The notes under the pieces were generated by a model, which was not told where the DNA came from, did not search any database, and saw only the letters and a list, made by a program, of their open reading frames with translations. Positions 49,760 through 58,859 of a DNA stretch of 64,000 nucleotides are shown in pieces. The position numbers and the translations under genes are program-made. This DNA comes from UBA1426 sp052034085 (GTDB lineage: Bacteria; Bacillota; Clostridia; Peptostreptococcales; Anaerovoracaceae), in assembly GCA_052034085.1 (NCBI GenBank), contig JBPOJA010000003.1, positions 6,709-70,708 of the forward strand, written 5' to 3'. Numbering within the stretch: the first letter of the stretch is position 1; each line of letters starts with the position of its first letter.

Positions 49760-50932
49760 ATGTACCAGAGCAAAAGAATTACGGCCCTGGTAACTGCTGC
49801 TGGTTCCGGCCTCAGAATGGGGGGAGAGGTACCAAAGCAGTTTTTAGATTTTCAGGGCGAGATGATTCTGAAAAAGACCTTGAAAGCTTTCAGTGAAAAC
49901 GGCTATATTGATGAGATATACCTTATCTGCAGAAAAGAAGATATGGATTTTTGTGCTGAAAAATTCGGCGCAGGACCTGTTTTTCCCAAGCTTAGAGCGA
50001 TAGTATCCGGAGGGAAGGAAAGGCAGGATTCAGTCTTTAACGGGCTTAAGGTCATCAGGGCACAGGGAAAAACCGATTATGTCCTGATTCATGACGGTGT
50101 GAGACCATTTGTCAGTCAGGAAGAAATTGATGATCTGATTAAAAGGGTTTACCTTGTGAATGCCGCTTCTTTAGGGGTGGCGCCCAAAGATTCTCCCGCA
50201 AGAGTAAAAGACGGTTTAATAACAGAAAACCTGGACAGAAACAGTTTTTATCTTCTGCATACGCCTCAGGCTTTCCGGTTGGATTTAATATATGGAGCTC
50301 ATGCGAAAGCCAGGGAGGAAGGCTTCACGGGGACTGATGACACTGTTCTGGCAAGAAGAGCCGGTTTTGATGTTTCTCTTGTACTTGGCAGATATGAAAA
50401 TATTAAAATTACCACCAGGGATGACCTGTTTGAGGAAGGCAGACAAAAGAGAGGCAGAGTCAGGGTGGGACATGGCTTTGATGTACACTCACTGGTTACC
50501 GGACGTCAGTTGATATTGGGAGGAAGGGAAATTCCCTATGAAAAAGGGCTTTTGGGGCATTCAGATGCCGATGTGCTCACCCATGCTGTAATGGATGCAA
50601 TTCTTGGAGGGGCAGGACTGGGAGATATCGGAGTCCATTTCCCCGACAATAGCGAGGAATACAGAGGAATTTCCAGCATAAAACTGCTGGAGAAAACAAA
50701 AGATCTCGTTGAGAGAGAAGGTTATGAAGTCGTATCTGTCGATGGGGTGGTGGTGGCCCAGAAGCCGAAGATTTCACCTTACTACCCTGAAATTAGGGAG
50801 AATATTGCCAAAGCTTTGAATATAGCTGTTGATCAGGTAAATGTAAAAGGAACCACAACTGAAAAGCTGGGTTTCATCGGCAGGGGAGAAGGTATGGCAG
50901 CTCTGGCCCTGGCAACTTTATATAAAAAATAA
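49760..50932 (+). CDS. ispDF: Bifunctional IspD-IspF (MEP pathway)
   Basis: 390 residues, a natural fusion. Residues 1-228 are IspD (CTP:2-C-methyl-D-erythritol-4-phosphate cytidylyltransferase): ALVTAAGSGLRMGGEVPKQFL, GGKERQDSVFNGL and LIHDGVRPFV. Residues 230-390 are IspF (cyclodiphosphate synthase): VGHGFDVH, GHSDADVLTHAVMDAILG, GDIGVHFPD and the tail KGTTTEKLGFIGRGEGM. Both act in isoprenoid precursor synthesis. In many Firmicutes these are two adjacent genes in this same place, so a local fusion is the simple explanation. Confidence 0.95.
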   Translation: MYQSKRITALVTAAGSGLRMGGEVPKQFLDFQGEMILKKTLKAFSENGYIDEIYLICRKEDMDFCAEKFGAGPVFPKLRAIVSGGKERQDSVFNGLKVIRAQGKTDYVLIHDGVRPFVSQEEIDDLIKRVYLVNAASLGVAPKDSPARVKDGLITENLDRNSFYLLHTPQAFRLDLIYGAHAKAREEGFTGTDDTVLARRAGFDVSLVLGRYENIKITTRDDLFEEGRQKRGRVRVGHGFDVHSLVTGRQLILGGREIPYEKGLLGHSDADVLTHAVMDAILGGAGLGDIGVHFPDNSEEYRGISSIKLLEKTKDLVEREGYEVVSVDGVVVAQKPKISPYYPEIRENIAKALNIAVDQVNVKGTTTEKLGFIGRGEGMAALALATLYKK

Positions 50933-50975
50933 TAGCAGTAAATAATAACCATTGTAAATGGGAGGAAAAGCATAT

Positions 50976-52706
50976 ATGAGAATGACACAACTGTTCATGA
51001 GAACTTTGAGGGAGGTGCCGGCTGAGGCAGAGATTCCAAGCCATATCTGGCTTCTGCGGGCCGGTATGATCAGGAAGCTGGTTTCAGGCATTTACGGTTT
51101 CATGCCTCTTGGAAAAAGAAGCCTGGCGAAAATTGAAAAAATTATCAGGGAAGAGATGGAGAAAAGGGGCTCGCAGGAAATCCTCATGTCAGCAATTCAG
51201 CCGGCGGAACTTTGGCAGGAGTCGGGCAGATGGTATGCCTATGGGCCGGAAATGTGGAGACTTAAGGACAGACATAACAGGGATTTCTGCCTGGGTCCTA
51301 CTCATGAGGAAGTTTTTACCGATATAGTCCGCAATGATGTTGATTCATACAGACAGCTGCCCCTGAATTTATACCAGGTGCAGACGAAGTACAGGGATGA
51401 GCAAAGACCCAGGTTCGGCCTCATGAGAAGCCGTGAATTCATCATGAAGGATGCCTATTCCTTTGACCGGGATGAAGAGGGTTTGGATGTAAGCTATAAA
51501 TCCATGTACGAGGCCTATGAGGATATATTTAACAGGTGCGGGCTGACTTACCGTGCCGTCGAGGCGGATACCGGTGCTATAGGAGGAAGTGATTCCCACG
51601 AGTTCTGTGCCATATCGGAATTTGGTGAAAGTGAAATAGCCTATTGTGACAACTGCAGTATGTCAGCAACTGTGGAGCGGGCTGCCTGTGTCGATGACCC
51701 GGAGGATGATGCGCCGGAAAAAAATCCTGAAGACGTATACACACCTGATACAAAAACCATAGCAGAGGTTGCTGCCTATCTGGGCCTGTCTGAAAAACAG
51801 ACCCTTAAAGCCCTGCTGTTTGAGGCAGATGGGCTGGAGCATAAGTATGTGGCGGCCTTTGTAAGAGGGGACAGGGATTTAAATATGACCAAGCTTGTCA
51901 ACGCACTTGGCATACCGGAGCATGCCATAGCCTTTGCCGATGAGGACGCTATGGGTGAAGTTACGGGTTCAGTTGGCGGATTTACGGGACCGGTGGGTTT
52001 GCGCAACTGCATAGTGGTCATAGACAGTGAACTGCCAAAGATGAAAAATCTTTGCGGCGGAGCCAACAGGGAGAATTATCACACTGTAAATCTGAACTTC
52101 GGCAGGGATTATACGGGGGATATAGTGACGGATATTAAGCTTATTAAGGAGGGATATCCCTGCCCGGTTTGCAGCGGCAAAATAAAAATTACCAGAGGCA
52201 TAGAGGTGGGCCAGGTTTTTAAGCTGGGTACAAAATACAGTCAGGCTATGGGGGCAACCTATAAAGATGAAAACATGCAGGAACATGTTATACACATGGG
52301 CTGTTACGGCATCGGTGTGTCCAGGACCCTGGCAGCTATAGTTGAGCAATATCACGATGAAGACGGCATAATCTGGCCTCTATCCGTTGCCCCATACCAC
52401 GTAATCGTAACTGTGGTTAATATGGACGATCTGGCACAGAAGGAAACGGGAGAGAAGATTTACAATGAATTGCTGAAGGCGGGGGTGCAGGTCCTTCTGG
52501 ACGACAGAAATGAAAGGCCGGGAGTGAAATTTAAGGATGCGGACGTGATAGGCATACCTCTTAGGATAACTGTAGGCAAAAAAGCAGCAGAGGGTATTGT
52601 TGAATATAAACTGCGCAAAGAGAAGGAAAAAACAGAGAAAACTGTTGAAGATGCCATCAAAGAGGCTCTTATATTGACAGAGGGATACAGGAACGATTTG
52701 TACTGA
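50976..52706 (+). CDS. proS: Prolyl-tRNA synthetase, bacterial type with editing domain
   Basis: 576 residues, class IIa. The N-terminal part has RMTQLFMRTLREVPAEAEIPSH and motif 2 FRDEQRPRFGLMRSREFIMKDAYSF (seen as KYRDEQRPRFGLMRSREF). The INS editing domain (about 230-390) removes Ala-tRNA-Pro: TLKALLFEADG, GPVGLRNCIVVID. The C-terminal anticodon domain begins at APYHVIVTVV. The ATG at 50976 with GGGAGGA upstream is preferred to 50958. Its stop overlaps the first chrA gene by one base. Confidence 0.95.
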   Translation: MRMTQLFMRTLREVPAEAEIPSHIWLLRAGMIRKLVSGIYGFMPLGKRSLAKIEKIIREEMEKRGSQEILMSAIQPAELWQESGRWYAYGPEMWRLKDRHNRDFCLGPTHEEVFTDIVRNDVDSYRQLPLNLYQVQTKYRDEQRPRFGLMRSREFIMKDAYSFDRDEEGLDVSYKSMYEAYEDIFNRCGLTYRAVEADTGAIGGSDSHEFCAISEFGESEIAYCDNCSMSATVERAACVDDPEDDAPEKNPEDVYTPDTKTIAEVAAYLGLSEKQTLKALLFEADGLEHKYVAAFVRGDRDLNMTKLVNALGIPEHAIAFADEDAMGEVTGSVGGFTGPVGLRNCIVVIDSELPKMKNLCGGANRENYHTVNLNFGRDYTGDIVTDIKLIKEGYPCPVCSGKIKITRGIEVGQVFKLGTKYSQAMGATYKDENMQEHVIHMGCYGIGVSRTLAAIVEQYHDEDGIIWPLSVAPYHVIVTVVNMDDLAQKETGEKIYNELLKAGVQVLLDDRNERPGVKFKDADVIGIPLRITVGKKAAEGIVEYKLRKEKEKTEKTVEDAIKEALILTEGYRNDLY

Positions 52707-53257
52707 TGAAGGATATTTGGAAGCTATTTTATACTTTTTTTAAGATCGGATCTTTTACATTCGGCGGCGGGTACGCTATGATTCCGGCTATCCGGAGAGA
52801 AACCGTTCATAAAAGGGCCTGGATAGATGAGGAGGGATTGGCGGACTGCATGGCGGTAAGCCAGTCTCTGCCGGGCGCATTTGCGGTGAATGTCTCTATC
52901 TTCATTGGAAAAAGAGTTAAAGGGCTGGCAGGAGCACTCTCTGCAAGCCTGGGCCTGATTTTGCCAGCCTATCTTTCCATTCTGCTCATATTAATCGTGC
53001 TGGGAAGCATAGAAGGAACAAATCCATATATTTACGGAGCTTTTGAAGGAATTAAGGCCGCATCGGTTGCCTTGATTCTGGCTACAACTATTCAAATAGC
53101 TGCAAATGTGATGAAGACTGTGTATGCAAAAATAGCAGCCTTGCTGTCTTTTGTGGCTATTGTGTTTTTTTCACTAAATGCAATGTATGCAATATTGGCG
53201 GGAGGCCTGGCAGGGTATCTGATTTATAAGCTTGAGGCGAGAAAGGGCAAAAGATGA
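52706..53257 (+). CDS. Chromate transporter family protein, first half (short-chain ChrA)
   Basis: 183 residues, six predicted helices. It has the ChrA pattern FFKIGSFTFGGGYAMIPAIRRETV and AVSQSLPGAFAVNVSIFIGKRVKGLAGAL. Short-chain ChrA proteins occur as pairs that together equal one long ChrA. They carry chromate out of some bacteria; the natural role in anaerobes is not known. It overlaps the second half by 4 bases. Confidence 0.87.
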   Translation: MKDIWKLFYTFFKIGSFTFGGGYAMIPAIRRETVHKRAWIDEEGLADCMAVSQSLPGAFAVNVSIFIGKRVKGLAGALSASLGLILPAYLSILLILIVLGSIEGTNPYIYGAFEGIKAASVALILATTIQIAANVMKTVYAKIAALLSFVAIVFFSLNAMYAILAGGLAGYLIYKLEARKGKR

Positions 53258-53787
53258 TTTATTTACAATTATTTGCTCTTTTTTTAAGAATAGGCTTTTT
53301 CAGCTTCGGAGGGGGATATGCCATGTTGCCCCTTATATACCAGGGAGCTCATGATATGGTTGGTATGTCGCCTGATGAGTTTTCAAGGCTGGTGGCAATA
53401 TCCCAGGTTACGCCGGGTCCCGTTTCCATTAATGCGGCAACCTATGTGGGCTATCAGGTAGCGGGCGTGCCTGGTGCCACACTGGCTACAGTGGGAGTTG
53501 CTCTTCCATCGCTGATACTGGTGCTTATCGTAGTGGCTTTTTTAAACAAGTTTATGGAAAGCCAGGCTCTGACCGCAGTGCTTAAAGGAATCAGACCGGT
53601 TACCATAGGCCTGCTGGGTTCTGCCGTGGTTTTTCTGGCTCAGGGCAGCCTTTTCCATGGCTGGGAAATTAACTTTCCGGCTATAGGATTTTTCCTGGTT
53701 GTTTTTGCAGTTTTCTGGAGATTTAAGACAGATCCGATATTGTTGACAATAATATCCGGCGCAGTGGGCGCAATAATAATAAGGTAA
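53254..53787 (+). CDS. Chromate transporter family protein, second half (short-chain ChrA)
   Basis: 177 residues. The same ChrA pattern occurs (LFLRIGFFSFGGGYAMLPLIYQGAHD, then AISQVTPGPVSINAATYVGYQVAGVPGA). The repeat relationship with the upstream gene and the 4-base overlap show a heterodimeric transporter. The PGP and FGGGYAM motifs are intact in both halves. Confidence 0.88.
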   Translation: MIYLQLFALFLRIGFFSFGGGYAMLPLIYQGAHDMVGMSPDEFSRLVAISQVTPGPVSINAATYVGYQVAGVPGATLATVGVALPSLILVLIVVAFLNKFMESQALTAVLKGIRPVTIGLLGSAVVFLAQGSLFHGWEINFPAIGFFLVVFAVFWRFKTDPILLTIISGAVGAIIIR

Positions 53788-53798
53788 AGGGTGAAGAT

Positions 53799-54287
53799 AT
53801 GTGGGGTAAATGGACTGGCGGAGTAAGAGTAGCCGTTCTGGACAGGGAAGACAGGCTGCTTATGGTAAGTCAGATGCACGAAGGCAGAGAAATATGGCTT
53901 CTTCCCGGAGGAGCAATTGAGCATGATGAAAACAGTGCCCAGGCCGGAGTCAGGGAGGTTCTGGAAGAAACCGGAATGTTAGTAGAAATACTTGACCTTT
54001 TATGGCATGTGGAGGAGGTTTCTGACAAAAGGGGGCAGAGATTTGTCAATTACTTTGCGGCGAAGTTGATTTCAGGTGATCTGGCTCTGGGTGAGGATCC
54101 CGAATTCAGTCGGGATGAGCAGGTATTAAGACAGGTTAGATTTGTCAGTCGTGAGGAAATGCAAAAGCTGCCAAATGTACATCCCCCCTTCCTTAAAGAT
54201 GAAATATGGGATATACTTAAGGAGTATAATGAAAAAAATACAATCAGTCATAATGTGTTCAGAAAAAGGGAATATGTGAGAGTGTAG
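53799..54287 (+). CDS. Nudix hydrolase
   Basis: 162 residues with a complete Nudix box (G-x5-E-x7-REVLEETGM, beginning at GAIEHDE near residue 43). The family hydrolyses nucleoside diphosphates linked to another group; which substrate applies here cannot be told. GGTGAAG lies before the ATG. It follows the chrA pair by 11 bases. Confidence 0.87.
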   Translation: MWGKWTGGVRVAVLDREDRLLMVSQMHEGREIWLLPGGAIEHDENSAQAGVREVLEETGMLVEILDLLWHVEEVSDKRGQRFVNYFAAKLISGDLALGEDPEFSRDEQVLRQVRFVSREEMQKLPNVHPPFLKDEIWDILKEYNEKNTISHNVFRKREYVRV

Positions 54288-54307
54288 AAAACACCGGGGA
54301 GGGAAGA

Positions 54308-54793
54308 ATGTTATTTACCATAGAAATGGAAAATGGGGATATCATGAAGGGTGAATTGTATCCGGATATTGCTCCTGAAACAGTTGAAAATTTTGTAAAG
54401 CTCGTGAATGAAGGTTTTTATGACGGTCTCTGTTTTCACAGGGTTATCCCCGGCTTTATGATTCAGGGAGGCTGCCCCGAAGGAACGGGCACAGGTGGTC
54501 CGGGCTATACGATAAAAGGCGAATTTAAGGCTAATGGTTTTGAAAACAACCTTGCCCATACCAGAGGCGTAATATCCATGGCCAGAGCCATGAATCCCAA
54601 TTCAGCGGGTTCACAATTTTTCATCATGGTAGCCGATGCCCCCCATCTTGATGGACAGTACGCGGCATTCGGAAAAATCATTGAAGGCATGGATGCAGCA
54701 GACCGAATCCTTAAAGTGCAAAGGGATTTCAGGGACAAACCGGCAGTACCGCAGGTTATGAAAAGGGTTATGATGTTGACACAAATGAAATAA
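54308..54793 (+). CDS. Peptidyl-prolyl cis-trans isomerase, cyclophilin type
   Basis: 161 residues. Cyclophilin motifs: FVKLVNEGFYDGLCFHRVIPGFMIQGG, GPGYTIKGEF, ARAMNPNSAGSQFFIM and LDGQYAAFGKI. There is no signal peptide, so it is cytosolic. It speeds proline isomerisation during folding. AGGGAAGA precedes the ATG. A promoter-like TTGACA within its 3' end may serve the next gene. Confidence 0.93.
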   Translation: MLFTIEMENGDIMKGELYPDIAPETVENFVKLVNEGFYDGLCFHRVIPGFMIQGGCPEGTGTGGPGYTIKGEFKANGFENNLAHTRGVISMARAMNPNSAGSQFFIMVADAPHLDGQYAAFGKIIEGMDAADRILKVQRDFRDKPAVPQVMKRVMMLTQMK

Positions 54794-54804
54794 TGTTGTA
54801 ACAT
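54776..54804 (+). promoter_or_regulatory. Candidate promoter of the LysM/G5/M23 gene
   Basis: TTGACA (54776-54781) inside the cyclophilin 3' end, 17 bases, TAACAT (54799-54804), 45 bases before the ATG at 54849. The -35 is perfect; the -10 is weak. Confidence 0.45.
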
Positions 54805-54848
54805 GTTTCTGATATTCCTTAGTTGTACTCGGGAATAGAGAGGTAGGT

Positions 54849-56093
54849 ATGGATAAATCACAAATTATTAAATCATTCTTGGGACTGGCTGCTAAAAAAA
54901 TTACTGAGCTCGGCAGAAAACAAAAGCTGATTATGGGAGTATCGACTCTCATGGTTGTGGTAATCTGCGGAGCTCTGATATTTGGATTGGCAACATCTCA
55001 TGCTAAAGACGATGAAGCACAGCTACAGGCTTTGGAAACAGAAGCAGAAGTTATAGAGGAAATGCCGGCTGAAATCCCGGTTTATTATGAGATAGCGGCA
55101 GACGGTGCACCGGTGGTTGCCCTGGCCAGTGAAGAAGATGCCAGGAAAGTTCTGGACGGTGTCATAAGCCGGTATAGTACTGCGGGTTCGGATATCGTTT
55201 CAGTGGAATATAAAGAAGACGTTAAGGTAAGAAAAATTAAGGGCTCCCATGGAGATCTGACCGAACCTGAAGATGCCATAAGCCTGGTTCTTACCGGGAC
55301 AAAAGAACCAAAAGTTTATACCGTGGAAAAGGGTGACTGCCTCTGGGATATTGCAAAGAAAAACGGCATGAAGGTTGAAGAACTTATGGAAGCCAATCCC
55401 GGAGCCAGTGAAAACAATCTCAAGATTGGAACAACCCTCAATCTTTATGAACTTAAACCTTATTTGCATGTCAAAGTTGTGGAAAAGGTCAAATATACTG
55501 AAAAAGTAGATTATAAAGTGGAATATGAGGACACTGACAAATTATATAAAGGCGAAGTACAGGTTAAAGTTGCCGGTGTTTTCGGAAAAAGGGAAGTTGT
55601 TTCAGAACTGACTAAAGAAAATGGTGTGACAGTCAGCTCAAGAGAACTTAGTTCATCAATCATAAGCGAACCGTCAAAACAGGTCAACTTAAGAGGTACC
55701 AAGTCTTTGGCCACACTAGTGGGAACAGGCTCCTTTGTAAGCCCGATGGGGCGGCTGGAGATATCTTCACCATTCGGTTCCAGGGGGGGCGGCAGGCACA
55801 CGGGTGTGGATTTGAGAAATCCAAAAGGCACGCCGATTTATGTCGTGGATGACGGAGTTGTGACTTATGCCAAGTACAGCGGGTCTTACGGGAATATTGT
55901 GAAGGTATCCCATGGCAATGGAATAGAAACATACTATGCTCACTGCGATACAATGCTGGTATCCGTAGGCGATGTACTAAAGAAAGGGCAGCAGATTGCA
56001 ACAGTAGGCATAACCGGACGGGCAACGGGATATCATCTGCATTTCGAAGTGAGAAAGAATGGGGTACCACAAAACCCGATGAATTATCTTTGA
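54849..56093 (+). CDS. Membrane-anchored LysM-G5-M23 peptidoglycan peptidase
   Basis: 414 residues. A membrane anchor (about 29-52) leads to an extracytoplasmic region with a LysM module (YTVEKGDCLWDIAKKNGMKVEELMEANPG), a G5 domain (VVEKVKYTEKVDYKVEYE with GEVQVKVAGVFGKREVV) and a C-terminal M23 domain with zinc ligands RHTGVDLR and HLHFEV. It should cut peptide cross-links of peptidoglycan or activate other lytic enzymes. This architecture is common for clostridial cell-wall and spore-cortex hydrolases. A terminator follows at 56121. Confidence 0.9.
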   Translation: MDKSQIIKSFLGLAAKKITELGRKQKLIMGVSTLMVVVICGALIFGLATSHAKDDEAQLQALETEAEVIEEMPAEIPVYYEIAADGAPVVALASEEDARKVLDGVISRYSTAGSDIVSVEYKEDVKVRKIKGSHGDLTEPEDAISLVLTGTKEPKVYTVEKGDCLWDIAKKNGMKVEELMEANPGASENNLKIGTTLNLYELKPYLHVKVVEKVKYTEKVDYKVEYEDTDKLYKGEVQVKVAGVFGKREVVSELTKENGVTVSSRELSSSIISEPSKQVNLRGTKSLATLVGTGSFVSPMGRLEISSPFGSRGGGRHTGVDLRNPKGTPIYVVDDGVVTYAKYSGSYGNIVKVSHGNGIETYYAHCDTMLVSVGDVLKKGQQIATVGITGRATGYHLHFEVRKNGVPQNPMNYL

Positions 56094-56118
56094 TAAACAG
56101 CTGGAAATATAATATAAT
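56090..56118 (+). promoter_or_regulatory. cysS promoter
   Basis: TTGATA (56090-56095), 17 bases, TATAAT (56113-56118). It overlaps the stop codon of the M23 gene. Transcription would start near 56125, inside the following hairpin. Confidence 0.65.
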
Positions 56119-56120
56119 TT

Positions 56121-56148
56121 ATGGCGGGCAGGACCCGCCATTTTCTTT
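56121..56148 (+). terminator. Intrinsic terminator of the M23 gene
   Basis: ATGGCGGG (56121-56128) pairs with CCCGCCAT (56134-56141) around a 5-base loop, followed by TTTCTTT. Because the cysS start site lies within the left arm, the hairpin should stop upstream transcripts but not cysS transcripts. Confidence 0.8.
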
Positions 56149-56164
56149 AAGAGAGGAGAACGAA

Positions 56165-57562
56165 ATGAAGGTTTATAACACACTTACAAGACAGAAAGAA
56201 GAGTTTATCCCACAGGATGAAAACAGGGTTAAAATATATGTCTGCGGACCTACTGTATACAATTTTTTTCACATAGGCAATGCCAGGCCATTTGTCGTTT
56301 TTGACACGCTGAGAAGATATCTGGAGTACAGGGGCAAACAGGTTGATTTCATCCAAAATTTCACTGATGTAGATGACAAGATTATCAATAAGGCTAAAGA
56401 AGAGGGAATTACTGCAGGTGAGGTAAGCGAAAAGTATATAGAAGAGTATTTTAAAGATGCGGCTGCCCTGAATGTTAAGAAGGCCACGGTACATCCCAAG
56501 GTTACGGAAAACATTAAGGAAATCATCGCTTTCATACAGAAACTGATTGACAAAGGCCATGCATATGAGGTGAATGGTGATGTGTATTTCAGCACAGCCA
56601 GTTTCCCGGGGTATGGAAAACTGTCCGGACAGAACCTGGCGGAACTGGAGATCGGGGCAAGGGTGGACAGTTCTGAGGAAAAGCATGATCCTCTGGATTT
56701 TGCATTGTGGAAGGTGAGAAAAGATGATGATGAAATCGCCTGGGAATCTCCGTGGGGAATGGGTCGTCCTGGCTGGCACATTGAGTGCTCGGTTATGTCA
56801 ACAAAATACCTGGGAGATACAATAGATATACACGCCGGTGGTCAGGATCTGACTTTTCCGCACCATGAAAACGAGATAGCGCAGACGGAAGCCGCCACCG
56901 GAAAACCCTTTGCCAGGTACTGGATGCATAACGGCTATATAACCATTGATAATGAAAAAATGTCCAAATCAAAGGGTAACTTCTTCACAGTCAGAGATAT
57001 TTTGAAGCATTATGACGGTCAGGTTATAAGATACTTCCTGCTTTCGGGCCATTACAGAAACCCGATAAACTTCAGTGACGAACTTATGGAACAGGCAAAG
57101 AGCTCCCTTCAGAGGATAGAGACGGCAAAGGAAACCCTAAAACATTTAGTGAGAGAAGGGGAGGGACCGGTTACCCCGGGGGAAAAAGAAAAACTGGAAT
57201 CCCTGGCGGTCTACAGGGACAAATTTATTGAAGCCATGGATGACGATTTAAATACAGCTGACGCAATCAGCGCCATTTTTGAACTTATCAGGCAGATAAA
57301 TATCGACATAAAAGAAGGTGTCAGCAAAGGTTATGCCGAGAAAGCCCTGGCTCTGCTTGTGGAATTAACTGAAGTTTTGGGGCTGCTTCCCGAAAAAGAT
57401 GCTGGCGCTCTTGATGAAGAAACTGAGGCTTTAATCGAAGAAAGACAGGCTGCCAGAGCTGCCAAAGATTTTGCCCGGGCGGATGAAATTAGAGATATTT
57501 TGAAGTCAAAAGGAATCGTTTTGAAGGATACGCCACAGGGGGTTCAAATAATAAAAAATTAA
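56165..57562 (+). CDS. cysS: Cysteinyl-tRNA synthetase
   Basis: 465 residues, class I. Motifs: YVCGPTVYNFFHIGNARPF (zinc Cys and HIGH-type HIGN), GWHIECSVMSTKYLG and HHENEIAQTEA (further zinc ligands), and KMSKSKGNFF. The C-terminal tail (RQAARAAKDFARADEIRDILKSKGIVLKDTPQG) is the anticodon-binding DALR-like region. The ATG at 56165 follows GAGAGGAG. In other Firmicutes mrnC follows directly; here the TRAP operon lies between. Confidence 0.96.
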   Translation: MKVYNTLTRQKEEFIPQDENRVKIYVCGPTVYNFFHIGNARPFVVFDTLRRYLEYRGKQVDFIQNFTDVDDKIINKAKEEGITAGEVSEKYIEEYFKDAAALNVKKATVHPKVTENIKEIIAFIQKLIDKGHAYEVNGDVYFSTASFPGYGKLSGQNLAELEIGARVDSSEEKHDPLDFALWKVRKDDDEIAWESPWGMGRPGWHIECSVMSTKYLGDTIDIHAGGQDLTFPHHENEIAQTEAATGKPFARYWMHNGYITIDNEKMSKSKGNFFTVRDILKHYDGQVIRYFLLSGHYRNPINFSDELMEQAKSSLQRIETAKETLKHLVREGEGPVTPGEKEKLESLAVYRDKFIEAMDDDLNTADAISAIFELIRQINIDIKEGVSKGYAEKALALLVELTEVLGLLPEKDAGALDEETEALIEERQAARAAKDFARADEIRDILKSKGIVLKDTPQGVQIIKN

Positions 57563-57712
57563 CAATATTGCATATTTATTAACACAGTTCCTTACACGCC
57601 TTCAACAAAAAATTGATTGCACAATAATATTCTGAAGGTTATAATATAGGGAGCATAAAGGGGATGCATAAAAACATAATTATTTATGCTAATACACAAA
57701 GGAGGAGAAAAT
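57563..57712 (+). promoter_or_regulatory. dctP leader with promoter
   Basis: TTGCAC (57617-57622), 17 bases, TATAAT (57640-57645) gives a good sigma-A promoter; transcription should start near 57652. AAGGAGGAG precedes the ATG at 57713. No terminator for cysS is visible in this 150-base gap. Confidence 0.7.
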
Positions 57713-58768
57713 ATGAAATCTAGAAAAGCGATTGCATCGATATTGTTGCTGGCCTTACTGATCGGCACTTTGGCAGGATGCGGTGGCGGTGGCGGCGGTG
57801 GCGGCGGCGGTGGAGCAGCCGATTATTCTGCTGACAAACCAATGATACTCAGACTGGCTTCAGACGCACCCGCAGAGCACATTGCAACCGGACTCAACAA
57901 CGATGCCTGCGCAATGGTAGAGGAAAGAACAGAGGGCAGAGTGAAGGTTCAGTACTTCCCATCAAGCCAGCTGGGCGACTATCTCACGGTTTATGAAGAG
58001 ATTGTAAGAGGAACCATTGATCTGGCTCAGATTACGATCCCTGAAAGCATTGACGCAAGATTGGGAGCACCCTACCTGCCATTCTACGCATTAAACTATG
58101 ATGAAGTTAAAAGGCTTTATGCCCCGGATTCTTTCTTGTGTCAGCAGATAGGTGCCATCACGGAAGAGGCGAATGTCAAATTCCTGGGTATTGTTCTCGA
58201 AGGCTTCATAGGCATGGGATATGTTAAAGAACCCACAGACATGTTTACACCGGGAACAAACAAACATGTAAAGAGCAGGTCTCCGTCCATGGTTACCTTC
58301 TTCCAGCCCATGGAAGACCTTGGATTCGGCCCTGTATCCATCCCCTATGGCGAAGTGCCAACAGCCATTCAGACAAAGGTTGTTGACGGATGGGTAGGCG
58401 GGACACCCAACATGAACTATGCATGGGTGGGTGATATGATTCACTACATGTATGTCAACTACATCTTTGCAGAAGCCACCAGCTATGTAATGAGTGAAAA
58501 AACACTTGCCAAGCTTACACCGGAAGATCAGGAAATTGTAATCGGGGTTTTCCAGGAACAAAGCATGAAGAGTTTCACAGAAGCTGAATCAAATGAGAAA
58601 TATTACATGAAAAAGCTCGAAGAAAATGGCGTAGAAGTTATTGAATTTACGGATGCACAGATTAAAGCATATGCGGATTTCGTAAGAGAAAAAACCTGGC
58701 CGAAACTTGAAGACCTTTTGACAAAAGAACTCATGGACGGCTTCAGGAAAGAAGTTGGATTACTCTAA
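57713..58768 (+). CDS. dctP: TRAP transporter solute-binding lipoprotein (DctP family)
   Basis: 351 residues. The signal ends with a classic lipobox LAGC (Cys23), followed by eleven glycines, then the DctP-type binding domain: ILRLASDAPAEHIATGLNNDACAMVEERTEGRVKVQYFPSSQLGD. The central part includes GYVKEPTDMFTPGTNKHVKSRS and the helix EVPTAIQTKVVDGWVGG. It captures an organic acid outside the cell for DctQM. The ligand cannot be named; C4-dicarboxylates, sialic acid and aromatic acids are all possible. The Gly run is a flexible tether. Confidence 0.9.
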   Translation: MKSRKAIASILLLALLIGTLAGCGGGGGGGGGGGAADYSADKPMILRLASDAPAEHIATGLNNDACAMVEERTEGRVKVQYFPSSQLGDYLTVYEEIVRGTIDLAQITIPESIDARLGAPYLPFYALNYDEVKRLYAPDSFLCQQIGAITEEANVKFLGIVLEGFIGMGYVKEPTDMFTPGTNKHVKSRSPSMVTFFQPMEDLGFGPVSIPYGEVPTAIQTKVVDGWVGGTPNMNYAWVGDMIHYMYVNYIFAEATSYVMSEKTLAKLTPEDQEIVIGVFQEQSMKSFTEAESNEKYYMKKLEENGVEVIEFTDAQIKAYADFVREKTWPKLEDLLTKELMDGFRKEVGLL

Positions 58769-58800
58769 TCACTAAAACCTCGTATAGACTAAAATCGACA

Positions 58801-58832
58801 CCAGAGAGGAGAGAAGGTTTTCTCCTCTCTGG
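58801..58832 (+). promoter_or_regulatory. Perfect 12-bp stem-loop between dctP and dctQ
   Basis: Positions 58801-58812 are the exact reverse complement of 58821-58832, with an 8-base loop. No T run follows (the next bases are TACTGAAAAA), so it is not a normal terminator. Such hairpins often protect the 3' end of binding-protein mRNA and lower expression of the permease genes. Confidence 0.75.
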
Positions 58833-58859
58833 TACTGAAAAAAATAAAAGGAGGCCGAG

